Positions 18,220 through 27,341 of a stretch of 64,000 bases of DNA are shown in pieces. Origin of the DNA: Bacteroidales bacterium UBA1410. Its GTDB lineage: Bacteria > Bacteroidota > Bacteroidia > Bacteroidales > Dysgonomonadaceae. The notes beneath the pieces were generated by a model that had not been told where the DNA came from, did not search any database, and saw only the letters and a program-made list of their open reading frames with translations. Location of the stretch: NCBI GenBank assembly GCA_002305015.1, contig DBPW01000019.1:1-64000 (forward strand). The letters run 5' to 3'. The number at the start of each line of letters is the position of its first letter. Position 1 is the stretch's first letter. Both the position numbers and the translations under genes were made by a program.

Positions 18220-20037
18220 ATGAAAATGAAAGCAAAACTTCTGGTATTTATTGGCTGTTTGATGAGCTTTTCGACTTTTGCACAGTGGCAGCCGGCTGGC
18301 GATAAGATTAAGACCCGATGGGCATCGGAAATCGATGTAAACAATGTATTGCCGGAATATCCTCGCCCGATTATGGAGCGTGCGGAATGGCAAAACTTGA
18401 ATGGATTGTGGGATTATGCCATACTCCCTGTCGGAAGACAAACACCTTCGACATTTGACGGGAAAATCCTCGTACCGTTTGCGATAGAATCGAGTTTATC
18501 CGGCGTGCAGAAGAAAGTAGGAAAGGAAAACGAATTGTGGTATCAGCGAGAATTTACGGTTCCCTCGAAATGGAAAAACAATCGGATATTGTTGCATTTC
18601 GGTGCAGTAGATTGGAAAGCTGATATATGGGTAAACGACATTAAAGTAGGACACCATACAGGAGGATACACACCATTTTCGTTCGATATCACATCGGCAT
18701 TAAAAAGCGGCAGTAATAAACTCGTAGTAAAGGTTTGGGATCCTACTAACGACAGTTATCAACCTCGAGGGAAGCAGGTGAATCGGCCTGAGGGTATTTG
18801 GTACACGTCGGTTACAGGCATTTGGCAGACCGTTTGGTTGGAACCTGTTTCCGAGAAATATTTTACGAATGTAAAGATAACCCCGGATATCGATAACAAG
18901 AAGTTGACTATTGTAGCGGAAACAAATGAGTCTTCGGCATCGGATAAAGTAGAAGTAAAAGTTATGGATGGTTCAAAGGTGGTTGCTTCAGGCCGCTCTA
19001 TCAATCATCTTCCGGTAGAAATCACGATGCCCGATGAGGTAAAACTGTGGTCTCCCGATAGTCCGTTTCTTTATGATTTGGAAATTACGTTGTGGAGCGA
19101 CAATAAACCACAGGACAAGGTGAAGAGTTATGCAGCCATGCGTAAATATTCGATAAAACGCGATGATAAGGGAATTGTGCGCCTGCAATTGAACAACAAA
19201 GATATGTTCCAATTTGGGCCTCTCGATCAAGGTTGGTGGCCTGACGGATTATATACCGCTCCAACTGACGATGCGTTAAAATTCGATATTCAGAAAACTA
19301 AGGATTTTGGATTTAATATGATTCGTAAACACGTGAAAGTTGAACCGGCGCGTTGGTATATGCATTGTGATCGTTTGGGGATGATCGTTTGGCAGGATAT
19401 GCCGAGTGGCGATCGTGGACCGCAGTGGCAACCCCGTCAATATTTTAACGGTGTCGAATGGCTTCGTTCACCCGAATCTGAAGCAAACTATCGTAAGGAA
19501 TGGAAAGAGATTATCGATTTTCTGTATTCGTATCCTTGTGTGGGTGTTTGGGTTCCTTTTAATGAAGCATGGGGTCAATTTAAAACGAAAGAAATTGCAG
19601 AATGGACAAAACAATACGATCCTTCCCGCTTGGTTAATCCGGCAAGTGGAGGCAATCATTATCCGGTGGGCGATATATTGGATTTGCATAATTATCCCCA
19701 ACCCGACCTGTATTTATATGATGGTCAACGAGCAACTGTTTTAGGTGAATATGGTGGAATCGGCTGGGCCGTAAAAGGTCATTTGTGGGAACCTGATCGC
19801 AACTGGGGATACGTTCAGTTTAACAGTTCAAAAGAGGTTACGGACGAGTATGTGAAATATGCCGGTCAGCTTAAGGAGCTTATCAAACATGGGTTCTCGG
19901 CAGCGGTTTATACGCAGACAACCGATGTGGAGGTTGAAGTGAATGGCTTGATGACTTACGATCGTGAAGTGATTAAAATGGATGAACAACGGATTAAGCA
20001 GGTAAATAGTGAGATATGCAATATATTAAACTATTGA
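18220..20037 (+). CDS. GH2 family glycoside hydrolase (beta-glycosidase)
   Basis: GH2 enzymes are retaining exo-beta-glycosidases (beta-galactosidase, glucuronidase, mannosidase and others). The 605-residue protein has a signal peptide (STFAQ), an N-terminal sugar-binding domain (LWYQREFTVP, AVDWKADIWVND, GGYTPFSFDIT), an Ig-like sandwich and a TIM barrel. Glu449 in VPFNEAWGQ fits the acid/base and Glu510 in VLGEYGGIG the nucleophile. It is short for the family because the extra C-terminal domains of LacZ-like members are absent. It overlaps the next gene by 22 bp. The sugar removed cannot be decided from sequence. Confidence 0.92.
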   Translation: MKMKAKLLVFIGCLMSFSTFAQWQPAGDKIKTRWASEIDVNNVLPEYPRPIMERAEWQNLNGLWDYAILPVGRQTPSTFDGKILVPFAIESSLSGVQKKVGKENELWYQREFTVPSKWKNNRILLHFGAVDWKADIWVNDIKVGHHTGGYTPFSFDITSALKSGSNKLVVKVWDPTNDSYQPRGKQVNRPEGIWYTSVTGIWQTVWLEPVSEKYFTNVKITPDIDNKKLTIVAETNESSASDKVEVKVMDGSKVVASGRSINHLPVEITMPDEVKLWSPDSPFLYDLEITLWSDNKPQDKVKSYAAMRKYSIKRDDKGIVRLQLNNKDMFQFGPLDQGWWPDGLYTAPTDDALKFDIQKTKDFGFNMIRKHVKVEPARWYMHCDRLGMIVWQDMPSGDRGPQWQPRQYFNGVEWLRSPESEANYRKEWKEIIDFLYSYPCVGVWVPFNEAWGQFKTKEIAEWTKQYDPSRLVNPASGGNHYPVGDILDLHNYPQPDLYLYDGQRATVLGEYGGIGWAVKGHLWEPDRNWGYVQFNSSKEVTDEYVKYAGQLKELIKHGFSAAVYTQTTDVEVEVNGLMTYDREVIKMDEQRIKQVNSEICNILNY

Positions 20038-21020
20038 TTTATACATTGTTATTTTTGTCGTGCAAGGGGAGTGAGGCAATCACTCCTCAGCCGACAGATA
20101 AAGATAGATATCAAAATCCGGTGATTCATCGCAGTTTGCCGGATCCTACCGTAATAAAGGCAAATGATGGTTATTTCTATCTTTATGCGACAGAGGATAT
20201 TCGTAATATTCCGATCTATCGCTCTCCCAATCTTATTGATTGGGAGTTTATGGGAACCGCTTTTACCGATCAAACGCGTCCTACTTTTGTATCGAGAGGC
20301 GGATTGTGGGCACCCGATATCAACTACATAAACGGCAAATATGTGCTGTATTATTCCATGTCGGTTTGGGGTGGAGAATGGGCGTGCGGAATCGGGGTGG
20401 CTACGGCCGATAAACCCGAAGGACCGTTCACCGATCACGGGAAACTTTTTCGCAGCGACGAGATCAATGTTCAAAACTCCATCGATCCGTGTTATTACGA
20501 GGAGAATGGAGAAAAATATTTGTTTTGGGGGAGTTTTCACGGGATATATGCCATTGAATTGTCAGATGATGGGTTGGCTTTGAAATCCGGTGCGGAAAAA
20601 GTACAAGTGGCAGGTACGGCATACGAAGGAACCTACATTCATAAACGCAATGGCTATTATTATTTATTCGCTTCCACGGGTACCTGTTGTGAAAGATTGA
20701 ACAGTACGTATACTACAGTAGTTGGGCGGTCTGAATATCTTTTCGGCCCCTATGTCGATAAATCAGGTCAATCAATGATGGATAACCATCATGAGATTCT
20801 TATTCGTAAGAATACCGAATTTGTCGGTACCGGACATAATTCGGAAATCGTAGCGGATGATAAAGGTCAAACTTGGATGTTTTACCACGCCTATTGGACA
20901 GCGCATCCCGATAAGGGAAGGGTATTGATGCTCGACAAAATACAATGGATAAACGATTGGCCTTCTGTTGCGAATGGGACGCCGTCGTTAAAATCCGAAA
21001 GACCTGTTTTTGACGAATAA
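20016..21020 (+). CDS. GH43-like five-bladed beta-propeller glycosidase, lipoprotein
   Basis: GH43 and related propeller enzymes act on arabinan, xylan side chains or galactan by an inverting mechanism. The 334-residue protein has a lipoprotein signal (LFLSC, Cys16). The expected catalytic triad is visible: base Asp43 in LPDPTVI, Asp157 in NSIDPCYYE, and acid Glu204 in YEGTYIHKRNGYYYLFAS. The start overlaps the GH2 gene by 22 bp in another frame, which suggests coupled translation. It ends the PUL and faces a minus-strand gene 29 bp away. Subfamily and linkage are uncertain. Confidence 0.9.
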   Translation: MQYIKLLIYTLLFLSCKGSEAITPQPTDKDRYQNPVIHRSLPDPTVIKANDGYFYLYATEDIRNIPIYRSPNLIDWEFMGTAFTDQTRPTFVSRGGLWAPDINYINGKYVLYYSMSVWGGEWACGIGVATADKPEGPFTDHGKLFRSDEINVQNSIDPCYYEENGEKYLFWGSFHGIYAIELSDDGLALKSGAEKVQVAGTAYEGTYIHKRNGYYYLFASTGTCCERLNSTYTTVVGRSEYLFGPYVDKSGQSMMDNHHEILIRKNTEFVGTGHNSEIVADDKGQTWMFYHAYWTAHPDKGRVLMLDKIQWINDWPSVANGTPSLKSERPVFDE

Positions 21021-21049
21021 GCCGGCTACGAATTTCAGAAGAGCGGCAT

Positions 21050-22741
21050 TTATTTTTTTCGGCTCAATCGAAAAATGGAAATGATCAGTCCAAGTCCCAA
21101 AACGCCGGCAAGAATATAGCCAATAATTCCAATGATGGAAACATTGGAAATTGTAGGTCCGATCCCTTGTTGCAAAATTAAAGAAGATCCCACGATGAGT
21201 GCTGCGATAATCAAGCTTGCCGAAATTCGGTTGCTCGATCCCTTAATTTCCTGGGTAATTTCTTCCAGCTTGTGATGTTCAAGTTTTACCTCAAACTGCC
21301 CTTCTCTTAATTTTCGGAGCAAATCGGATAAGTGGTGGGGCAAGTGTTCGACGAGCTCTACACTTTCATCCATTACGTTTACACCTCGTTCTTTCCATCG
21401 TCTTGGAGAATAAAGTTTAAAATATATTTTTCTGACAAAAGGTTGTACGAGGCTGAACATATCGAAATCGGGTTCCAATTGTTTCCCTACCGATTCGGCA
21501 ATGGAAATGGAACGTAGCATCATTACCAGATTTGAGGGGATGGCCATTTTGTGACGCATCATGATTTCCAAAATTTGCTGATTCATTTTGGCCATGCTGA
21601 TGGTTTTGAAAGGGCGATCGGAATAGAGTTCTATCAATTCGTCTAAATCTTGCCGCAGGGAAAACTTGTCTATTTTTTGAACGACCAATCCCAGATCCTG
21701 CAGTCCGCGAATGATGTGGCTATAGTCTTTTTCGTTGGCTGCACGCAAGGTCTTGGCAATGATGATGATGGTCCTTTCGTCGAGATGCCCCGTCATTCCC
21801 ACGTCGAGCATCACGATGGTGTCGGGAGGCTGCACGAAAAGATTTCCGGGATGCGGGTCGGCATGAAAGAACCCGTCGAGGAGGATTTGTTTAAGAAGCG
21901 CTTCCGCAGCCCGATCGGCAATTTTCTTCAGGTCAAACTGTTGTCTGTATTTTTCTTGGGTGATTTCTGAAATTTTTACCCCTTCGATAAATTCCATGGT
22001 CAACAGTTTCTCGGTAGTCAAATCCCAATAAACTTTGGGAACTTTAATATAATCAATCCCCTTAAAATTATTTCTGAATTTATCGAAATTATGGGCTTCG
22101 TTCAAGAAGTCCAGTTCTTTTCTGAGGGCTTTTTTTATTTCTGCCACCACAGCTTTGGGACTGTGAAAAGGACCGTTTCGCAGTCGTTTCTCCAACACAT
22201 CTGCAAAGCTTTCCAAAATGGAAAGATCCAGTTCAATGGTATTCCGAATGCCGGGTTTTTGAATTTTTAGGGCTACAATTTCTCCATTGTATAAAACGGC
22301 TTTATGAACCTGGCTTAAAGAAGCAGAAGCAACAGGTTTTTCATCGAACTCCTTAAACACTTGGTTTAATGGTTTATTGAGTTCTTTTTCAATACATTCC
22401 CGAATCCGTAAGGTTTCTACCGGTAAAACTTTATCTTGAAGTTTTTCCAATTCGGAGATATAGTCTGAAGGAAGGAAATCGGGGCGAGTACTCAGAATTT
22501 GACCGAATTTGATAAAAGTAGGACCTAATTCTTCAAAAGCCAAACGAAGCCTTTCGGCACTCGATAATTTTTCATATCCTTTTCGACGGCTTCGTATTTT
22601 GGTAATAAAGTTTACGCGAGAAACATCCAAAAGGTAATCCAGACCAAATTTGATAAAAACAGAAATGATCTGGCGACTTCGTTTGACTTTATCCAGATTA
22701 CTACGAAAACTCAACCCTGACTGTGGGTAAAATTCCGGCAT
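21050..22741 (-). CDS. ABC1/AarF/UbiB-family atypical kinase
   Basis: UbiB-like proteins are membrane-associated atypical kinases or ATPases linked to quinone biosynthesis. The 563-residue protein shows the family motifs: FEELGPTFIKFGQILSTRPD (KxGQ motif), an ATP-binding Ala-rich loop (PVASASLSQVHKAVL), the invariant Lys in VALKIQKPG, and the catalytic/metal segments DGFFHADPHPGNLFV and VMLDVGMTG. Two hydrophobic helices close the C-terminus. It lies 24 bp downstream of the phasin-like gene on the same strand, so the two probably share a transcript. In an anaerobe the quinone would be menaquinone, which is inference. Confidence 0.92.
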   Translation of the reverse strand: MPEFYPQSGLSFRSNLDKVKRSRQIISVFIKFGLDYLLDVSRVNFITKIRSRRKGYEKLSSAERLRLAFEELGPTFIKFGQILSTRPDFLPSDYISELEKLQDKVLPVETLRIRECIEKELNKPLNQVFKEFDEKPVASASLSQVHKAVLYNGEIVALKIQKPGIRNTIELDLSILESFADVLEKRLRNGPFHSPKAVVAEIKKALRKELDFLNEAHNFDKFRNNFKGIDYIKVPKVYWDLTTEKLLTMEFIEGVKISEITQEKYRQQFDLKKIADRAAEALLKQILLDGFFHADPHPGNLFVQPPDTIVMLDVGMTGHLDERTIIIIAKTLRAANEKDYSHIIRGLQDLGLVVQKIDKFSLRQDLDELIELYSDRPFKTISMAKMNQQILEIMMRHKMAIPSNLVMMLRSISIAESVGKQLEPDFDMFSLVQPFVRKIYFKLYSPRRWKERGVNVMDESVELVEHLPHHLSDLLRKLREGQFEVKLEHHKLEEITQEIKGSSNRISASLIIAALIVGSSLILQQGIGPTISNVSIIGIIGYILAGVLGLGLIISIFRLSRKK

Positions 22742-22765
22742 TAAATCGAGGTTTTTAAAAGATTG

Positions 22766-23068
22766 CTATGCTGTTTTGTTCACCTGTCGGGATAATTCTT
22801 CCACTTTATTCTTTAATTCTTCAAATTCCTTTCGTGAAGGAATATTTATTCTGGATAAAATGGTTTCGACCGTTTTCTCGATTTTCTGTTCGATTTCTGT
22901 TTTGGTTTTTTCCGATTGATCCAAAACATCTTTTACGAATTTAGCTTTCTCGTTTTCGGTTAATTCACCTCGTTTAATAAGTTCTTTTGCAAATTCTTCG
23001 GCTTTTTCGCTAGTTAGCGAAATAAGACCCAATCCTGCCAAAACTGCATTTTTAATGAAGTCTGCCAT
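22766..23068 (-). CDS. Small phasin-like coiled-coil protein
   Basis: This 100-residue protein resembles the short phasin / polyhydroxyalkanoate granule-associated family: an N-terminal amphipathic helix (FIKNAVLAGLGLISLTSEKA), a charged region and a C-terminal coiled coil (FEELKNKVEELSRQV). No polymer-synthesis gene is nearby, so storage granules are not implied. Its start is set by a strong Shine-Dalgarno sequence AAGGAGG (minus strand, 23077-23083) 8 nt before the ATG, unusual in this phylum. It is the first gene of a pair with the UbiB-like kinase, which suggests a joint role at the membrane. Function unproven. Confidence 0.7.
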   Translation of the reverse strand: MADFIKNAVLAGLGLISLTSEKAEEFAKELIKRGELTENEKAKFVKDVLDQSEKTKTEIEQKIEKTVETILSRINIPSRKEFEELKNKVEELSRQVNKTA

Positions 23069-23076
23069 AGCTATAT

Positions 23077-23083
23077 CCTCCTT
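23077..23083 (-). promoter_or_regulatory. Strong Shine-Dalgarno site of the phasin-like gene
   Basis: AAGGAGG on the minus strand, 8 nt before the ATG at 23068, is a full-strength ribosome binding site. Most other starts in this window lack one. Confidence 0.7.
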
Positions 23084-23255
23084 CTTTAAATGATTTATAT
23101 TTTAAGGTACTGAGAACTTTTCTTTCATTTCTTTGTAAAGTTACACTATTTATTGAATATTTCACTTCCGGCATTCACTTTTTCTTAAGCTTTGAAAAAA
23201 TAATTTTCATGCAGGGACCCATGCATCGGAATGGGTACAAACCAAAGCCGACCTG

Positions 23256-24110
23256 TCAATCACCGGTCGATGGGTTTCTCGTTCGTTTTTTAGATTTTTT
23301 GTCGATTGATTTTATTGCTTTAGCAATAAAAAACATGAGGATAAGAACAAAAATGATGAAAGCTCCTGAAGGTACATTCAGGTAGTAAGACAAGAATAAG
23401 CCGACGATGCACCCTACAAAACTAAAGGCGGAAGAAAGGTAGATGATGTGAGAATATTTTACGGTGAATACGTTTGCCGTCATCTGTGGAACGGTGATCA
23501 GCGACATGAGCAGGACGATTCCAACCAAGCGGATACTCAGCACGATGGTGACAGCAATAAAAAACATCATTGTATATTCGATGAAACGAGTGGATATTCT
23601 TCGTGTTTTTGCAAACTCGATGTCGAAAGAAACGGAAACGATGGCTTGGTAATGGGTCAAAAAAAACATGGCAAGCAAAACACTAAGGGTCAACAATGCC
23701 CAAATATCGGTTTTAGTAATGGTGAGGATGTTGCCGAAAAGATATTCGGACAAATTGGGTGCGTATCCCGGCGAGAGAAAAGTAAGAATAATTCCTATAG
23801 CCATACCGAGCGACCAGAAGACAGCTATCGCAGAATCTTCGCGTACACCTTGTTTTGTTGATAGCCATTCGATGCCGAATGCCGAAAGGACCGAAAAACC
23901 CATTGCTGAGAGAATGGGATTTAAGCCGAAATAAAATCCGATTCCTAATCCCCCGAACGATGCATGTGTGATTCCGCCGCTGATAAACACCAGTCGGCGT
24001 GAAACTACATATGTTCCGATCATTCCACAGGCTATGCCGGCAAAAAGGCTACCCCATAGTGCATTACGAAAAAAAGCATAATCGAATAGTTCCAATAAAT
24101 TCATGTTCAA
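23256..24110 (-). CDS. Metal ABC transporter permease (ZnuB/MntB type, ABC-3 family)
   Basis: This is the membrane subunit of a zinc/manganese/iron importer. The 284-residue protein has about eight hydrophobic segments and the ABC-3 signature near the N-terminus (VSRRLVFISGGITHASFGGLGIGFYFG). Later segments such as SIRLVGIVLLMSLITVPQMT are also typical. The ATPase and binding-protein genes that usually accompany it are not next to it: upstream is a small membrane-anchored gene (6 bp away) and aroA, downstream the phasin-like gene. Partner subunits must lie elsewhere. Metal specificity unknown. Confidence 0.92.
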   Translation of the reverse strand: MNMNLLELFDYAFFRNALWGSLFAGIACGMIGTYVVSRRLVFISGGITHASFGGLGIGFYFGLNPILSAMGFSVLSAFGIEWLSTKQGVREDSAIAVFWSLGMAIGIILTFLSPGYAPNLSEYLFGNILTITKTDIWALLTLSVLLAMFFLTHYQAIVSVSFDIEFAKTRRISTRFIEYTMMFFIAVTIVLSIRLVGIVLLMSLITVPQMTANVFTVKYSHIIYLSSAFSFVGCIVGLFLSYYLNVPSGAFIIFVLILMFFIAKAIKSIDKKSKKRTRNPSTGD

Positions 24111-24116
24111 TAAACA

Positions 24117-24539
24117 TCATGCATGTGCTTTTCGGGTACGCAAATCAGTAATAACCATCATTACCTCATCATTCATTTGCTCGGGAATAGAAATTTTGCG
24201 TATCTGCAAACTGTGTATCCATCGGGGTTTTTCTTCATCGAGAAGTGAATAGAAAACTTCTCGAAACTTCTCAACTTGTTCTTCGCTATAGTCGGAAGAG
24301 TCTTTACCTTTATATTCGTCAAGTTCCTCGTCGTCGAAATATTCCGGTTTTTGACCGAAGGCAGCTTTTAGATTGTTGCGTTCGCAAACTTCATGCATGC
24401 CACAGCATCCCCCCTCAATGAGGGGTGGAGCCGGCTTGTTTTCCTCTATATTTCCTTTTTTGCGCTGGATCGAATTCCAGATATGAAGTGCAATTACGAA
24501 AAAAATGATAATTCCTATAAATAGAAACAGACTAAGCAT
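24117..24539 (-). CDS. Small membrane-anchored protein with GGCCGMHEVC motif
   Basis: I do not recognise a defined function. The protein has one N-terminal membrane helix (MLSLFLFIGIIIFFVIALHI), a Pro-rich linker, a cysteine motif GGCCGMHEVCE, and an acidic soluble C-terminal domain (EYFDDEELDEYKG). The cysteine cluster could hold metal, which would fit the neighbouring metal permease gene 6 bp downstream, but this is inference. The ORF can be extended to an ATG at 24587 inside aroA; I chose the ATG at 24539 because it falls just after the aroA stop codon and directly before the membrane helix. Length about 140 residues. Confidence 0.7.
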   Translation of the reverse strand: MLSLFLFIGIIIFFVIALHIWNSIQRKKGNIEENKPAPPLIEGGCCGMHEVCERNNLKAAFGQKPEYFDDEELDEYKGKDSSDYSEEQVEKFREVFYSLLDEEKPRWIHSLQIRKISIPEQMNDEVMMVITDLRTRKAHA

Positions 24540-24540
24540 G

Positions 24541-25773
24541 TTAATTTTTTTTTTCTTCAATAGTGAAACCTGCTTTTTTGAGGTCATCCCAAAATTTTGG
24601 ATATGATTTTGCGACGACTCCCGGGTTATCGATAATTACAGATTCGAAGGGTATGCATGCAGGAGCAAATGACATTGCCATTCGATGATCGTTATAGGTT
24701 TCGATAACAGCATTTTTTTGTGGGAAACATCGTTCCTTATCCCATTCCAGCATTCTATATTCGTTATCGTCTTTCAACACATATCCGAGTTTTAATAATT
24801 CCGTTTTCAATGCATTAATGCGATCGGTTTCTTTTATTTTGAGACTTTGTACTCCCGAGAACAGAAACGGTACATTCAATAAACAACAAGCAACCACAAA
24901 AGTTTGTGCGAGATCGGGTTCGTTGACAAAATCGTGAAAGAATTTTTTTGCCGATTTTTTTGTCTTTCGAATAATCACGCCATCGGGAATGAATTCTGTG
25001 GACACGCCAAGATCGGGAAAGAGATTTACAAGGTTAGAATCTCCCTGCAAACTGTTCCTGTTTAATCCTAAGAGCGTTACTTCTGCTTCCGGAATCAATG
25101 AGGCTATCGAATACCAATAGGAAGCCGCAGACCAATCGGCTTCAACCTTGATAGGGGTGGGGACATATTCCTGGTGTTTTACAGTGATGTCTTTTCCTTC
25201 CCATTTTGCTTTCACTCCATATTTCTCCATGAGTCCGAGTGTCAGATGAATGTAGGGTTTCGAGATCACTTCGTTTTCCAAATGGATGATGAGACCGTTG
25301 TCCATTTTGGGTGCAATCATCAGTAATGCCGATACAAATTGCGAACTCATGTTGCCCGAAAGATACACTTCGCCTCCTCCTAGGTGTTTGCCTTTGATTT
25401 TCAACGGAGGATAACCTTCTTTTTCTAAATATTCAATTTCGGCTCCTAAAGCAATAAGGGTGTTAACCAGTGGATAGATAGGACGTTCGTGCATGCGGTT
25501 GTTTCCCCTAATAATCCATTCTCCCTCCATTTCGGCCAGAAAGGCCGTTAAAAAACGCATGGCTGTACCTGCTCCTTTGACGTCGAAAACATTGGAGTCG
25601 GAGTTAAAAGCATCGATAAGTACTTGGGTGTCTTCACAGTCAGATAAGTTTTCAATGGGGTAGGGGCTGCAACTCAGGGCATTTAGAATCAGCACACGGT
25701 TGCTGATGCTTTTTGAAGGGGGGAGGGTAATGGTGGTTTGTAATTTTTCAGGTGGAAATATTTTATACTGCAT
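24541..25773 (-). CDS. aroA: 3-phosphoshikimate 1-carboxyvinyltransferase (EPSP synthase)
   Basis: AroA joins phosphoenolpyruvate to shikimate-3-phosphate in chorismate and aromatic amino acid synthesis, in the cytoplasm. The 410-residue protein shows LPPSKSISNRVLILNAL, GAGTAMRFLTAFLAE, RMHERPIYPL, SSQFVSALLM, KETDRINALKTEL and YNDHRMAMSFAPA. The usual GNAGTAMRPL loop reads GAGTAMRFL here, with Phe for Pro, a substitution in the loop that contacts phosphoenolpyruvate. Slightly shorter than E. coli AroA (427). First gene of a small operon with the membrane-anchored protein and the metal permease. Confidence 0.95.
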   Translation of the reverse strand: MQYKIFPPEKLQTTITLPPSKSISNRVLILNALSCSPYPIENLSDCEDTQVLIDAFNSDSNVFDVKGAGTAMRFLTAFLAEMEGEWIIRGNNRMHERPIYPLVNTLIALGAEIEYLEKEGYPPLKIKGKHLGGGEVYLSGNMSSQFVSALLMIAPKMDNGLIIHLENEVISKPYIHLTLGLMEKYGVKAKWEGKDITVKHQEYVPTPIKVEADWSAASYWYSIASLIPEAEVTLLGLNRNSLQGDSNLVNLFPDLGVSTEFIPDGVIIRKTKKSAKKFFHDFVNEPDLAQTFVVACCLLNVPFLFSGVQSLKIKETDRINALKTELLKLGYVLKDDNEYRMLEWDKERCFPQKNAVIETYNDHRMAMSFAPACIPFESVIIDNPGVVAKSYPKFWDDLKKAGFTIEEKKN

Positions 25774-25795
25774 GGATTTCCTTCTTTATTTTACA

Positions 25796-25826
25796 CAAAA
25801 GTAATACATTTTGGAGGAAGAGCAAA
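25796..25826 (-). promoter_or_regulatory. Bacteroidetes-type promoter for aroA
   Basis: On the minus strand TTTG (25823-25826) is followed after 19 bp by TACTTTTG (25796-25803), an exact match to the TTTG / TAnnTTTG consensus. The expected leader is only about 15-20 nt. Confidence 0.65.
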
Positions 25827-25987
25827 ACACTTGAATAGAACTTTTCTGCAATTCGCCGATTTATGAAAGGACTTTAGCGGATGATTATTATTCAACCTGC
25901 TTCCCGATACGATTTTTCTGAAAATGGTGTGGCGATAAGGCTCAATAAGAACGATATATGTTGCAGTTTTGATTTTTTGCGAAAATG

Positions 25988-27322
25988 TTAGGATAACAAG
26001 CCGTAGAGAAATATGGCTAAGATTGCAATGGGGGCTACATAGCGAAGAATAAAAATATATCCTTTAAGAAATGCTCTACCATATTTGATAGTTCCTTTAT
26101 TGGTAATATGAGCCATGATCATTCGTTTATCCAGATACCAACCAACAAAAAGCGAAATAAAAAATCCACCGATAGGGAGCATAAGTTTAGCAGAAGCATA
26201 ATCGAGTAAATTAAAGAATTCAGGAGAGAAAGAAGAGATGGTTCCTGTAATGAATACACCGATACACACAAAGAATGTCGCTTTTTTTCGCGAAATTCGA
26301 TATTCTTCCTGGAGATAAATAGTGGTTACTTCCATTAACGATATGGTTGAGGTGATGGCGGCCAGTGCCAGAAGAACAAAAAAGAACGTTGACCACAATG
26401 CCGATAGCGACATTTGGCCAAACAATTGGGGTATAGTGATGAATAATAAACCGGGACCACCGGCTACCAGATCGGAAATAATGGTATCGGGGTTTGCCGT
26501 TAGTGCAAAAGCAGAGGGAAAGATAACCACTCCTGCCAGAATAGCTACCAAGGTATCGAGAACGGAGACTTGAACGGCTGTTTTTGTTAGGTTCACATCA
26601 TTTCTAAAATAGGAGGCATAAGTTGTCATGCATCCCATTCCAATGGAAAGCGAGAAGAAGGCTTGCCCCATCGCATCGAGGAAGACGGTAGATTTTACGT
26701 TTTTCATTTCGGGCTTAAATAAAAAAGCCAATCCTTCCGATGATCCGGGAAGAGTAACTGCACGAATTCCCAAAATAATGAGAAGCAGAAAAAGTATCGG
26801 CATAAAAATTTTGGACGATTTTTCTACTCCCCTTTTCACGCCGGACAACGTAAATAAAGCGGTCAAAATAATGAAAATAGTTGTTAACAGGGTTTGTTTC
26901 AAATGATTTTCCTGAAGTTGGACAAAGTTAGCGGCATAATCTTTAACGGAAAATAATTGCCCGGTAAGCGATTGAAAAATATAGTCGAGCGTCCAACCGC
27001 AAACTACCATGTAAAAACCCATGATTACAAATCCGGTAAGTACCCCCAAACGTCCTACCCATATCCAAGGTGTACCCGGCGCCAATTTGCGAAAAGCCCC
27101 TGCTGTATTTGCCCGAGATGAACGACCAATGATAAATTCGGCTGTCATCAGAGGTATGCCGAAAAACAATACACAACCAATATAAACCAAAATAAAGATG
27201 GCACCTCCTCCGCCGGCCGTTTGGCTTGGAAAACGCCAGATGTTGCCCAATCCTATGGCAGATCCTGCAGCAGCAGCTACCATTCCTATTTTCGATACAA
27301 ACGTTACTCTGTTTTCGTCCAT
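25988..27322 (-). CDS. Sodium-dependent transporter of the NSS (SNF) family
   Basis: NSS proteins co-transport amino acids or similar amines with sodium (LeuT fold). The 444-residue protein has about 11-12 membrane segments. The family signature is at the N-terminus (AAAGSAIGLGNIWRFPSQTAGGGGA); the unwound helix 1 region GSAIGLGNIWRFP forms the sodium and substrate site. The Arg of IWRFP fits the extracellular gate. The gene lies 19 bp downstream of cysS on the same strand, so it may share that transcript. Its substrate cannot be read from sequence. Confidence 0.93.
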   Translation of the reverse strand: MDENRVTFVSKIGMVAAAAGSAIGLGNIWRFPSQTAGGGGAIFILVYIGCVLFFGIPLMTAEFIIGRSSRANTAGAFRKLAPGTPWIWVGRLGVLTGFVIMGFYMVVCGWTLDYIFQSLTGQLFSVKDYAANFVQLQENHLKQTLLTTIFIILTALFTLSGVKRGVEKSSKIFMPILFLLLIILGIRAVTLPGSSEGLAFLFKPEMKNVKSTVFLDAMGQAFFSLSIGMGCMTTYASYFRNDVNLTKTAVQVSVLDTLVAILAGVVIFPSAFALTANPDTIISDLVAGGPGLLFITIPQLFGQMSLSALWSTFFFVLLALAAITSTISLMEVTTIYLQEEYRISRKKATFFVCIGVFITGTISSFSPEFFNLLDYASAKLMLPIGGFFISLFVGWYLDKRMIMAHITNKGTIKYGRAFLKGYIFILRYVAPIAILAIFLYGLLS

Positions 27323-27341
27323 ATTAGTAGGGATTGTCTTT

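Noticed and set aside
22766..23068. Evidence for polyhydroxyalkanoate storage
   Set aside because: A phasin-like sequence alone is not enough; no synthase or depolymerase gene is in the window.
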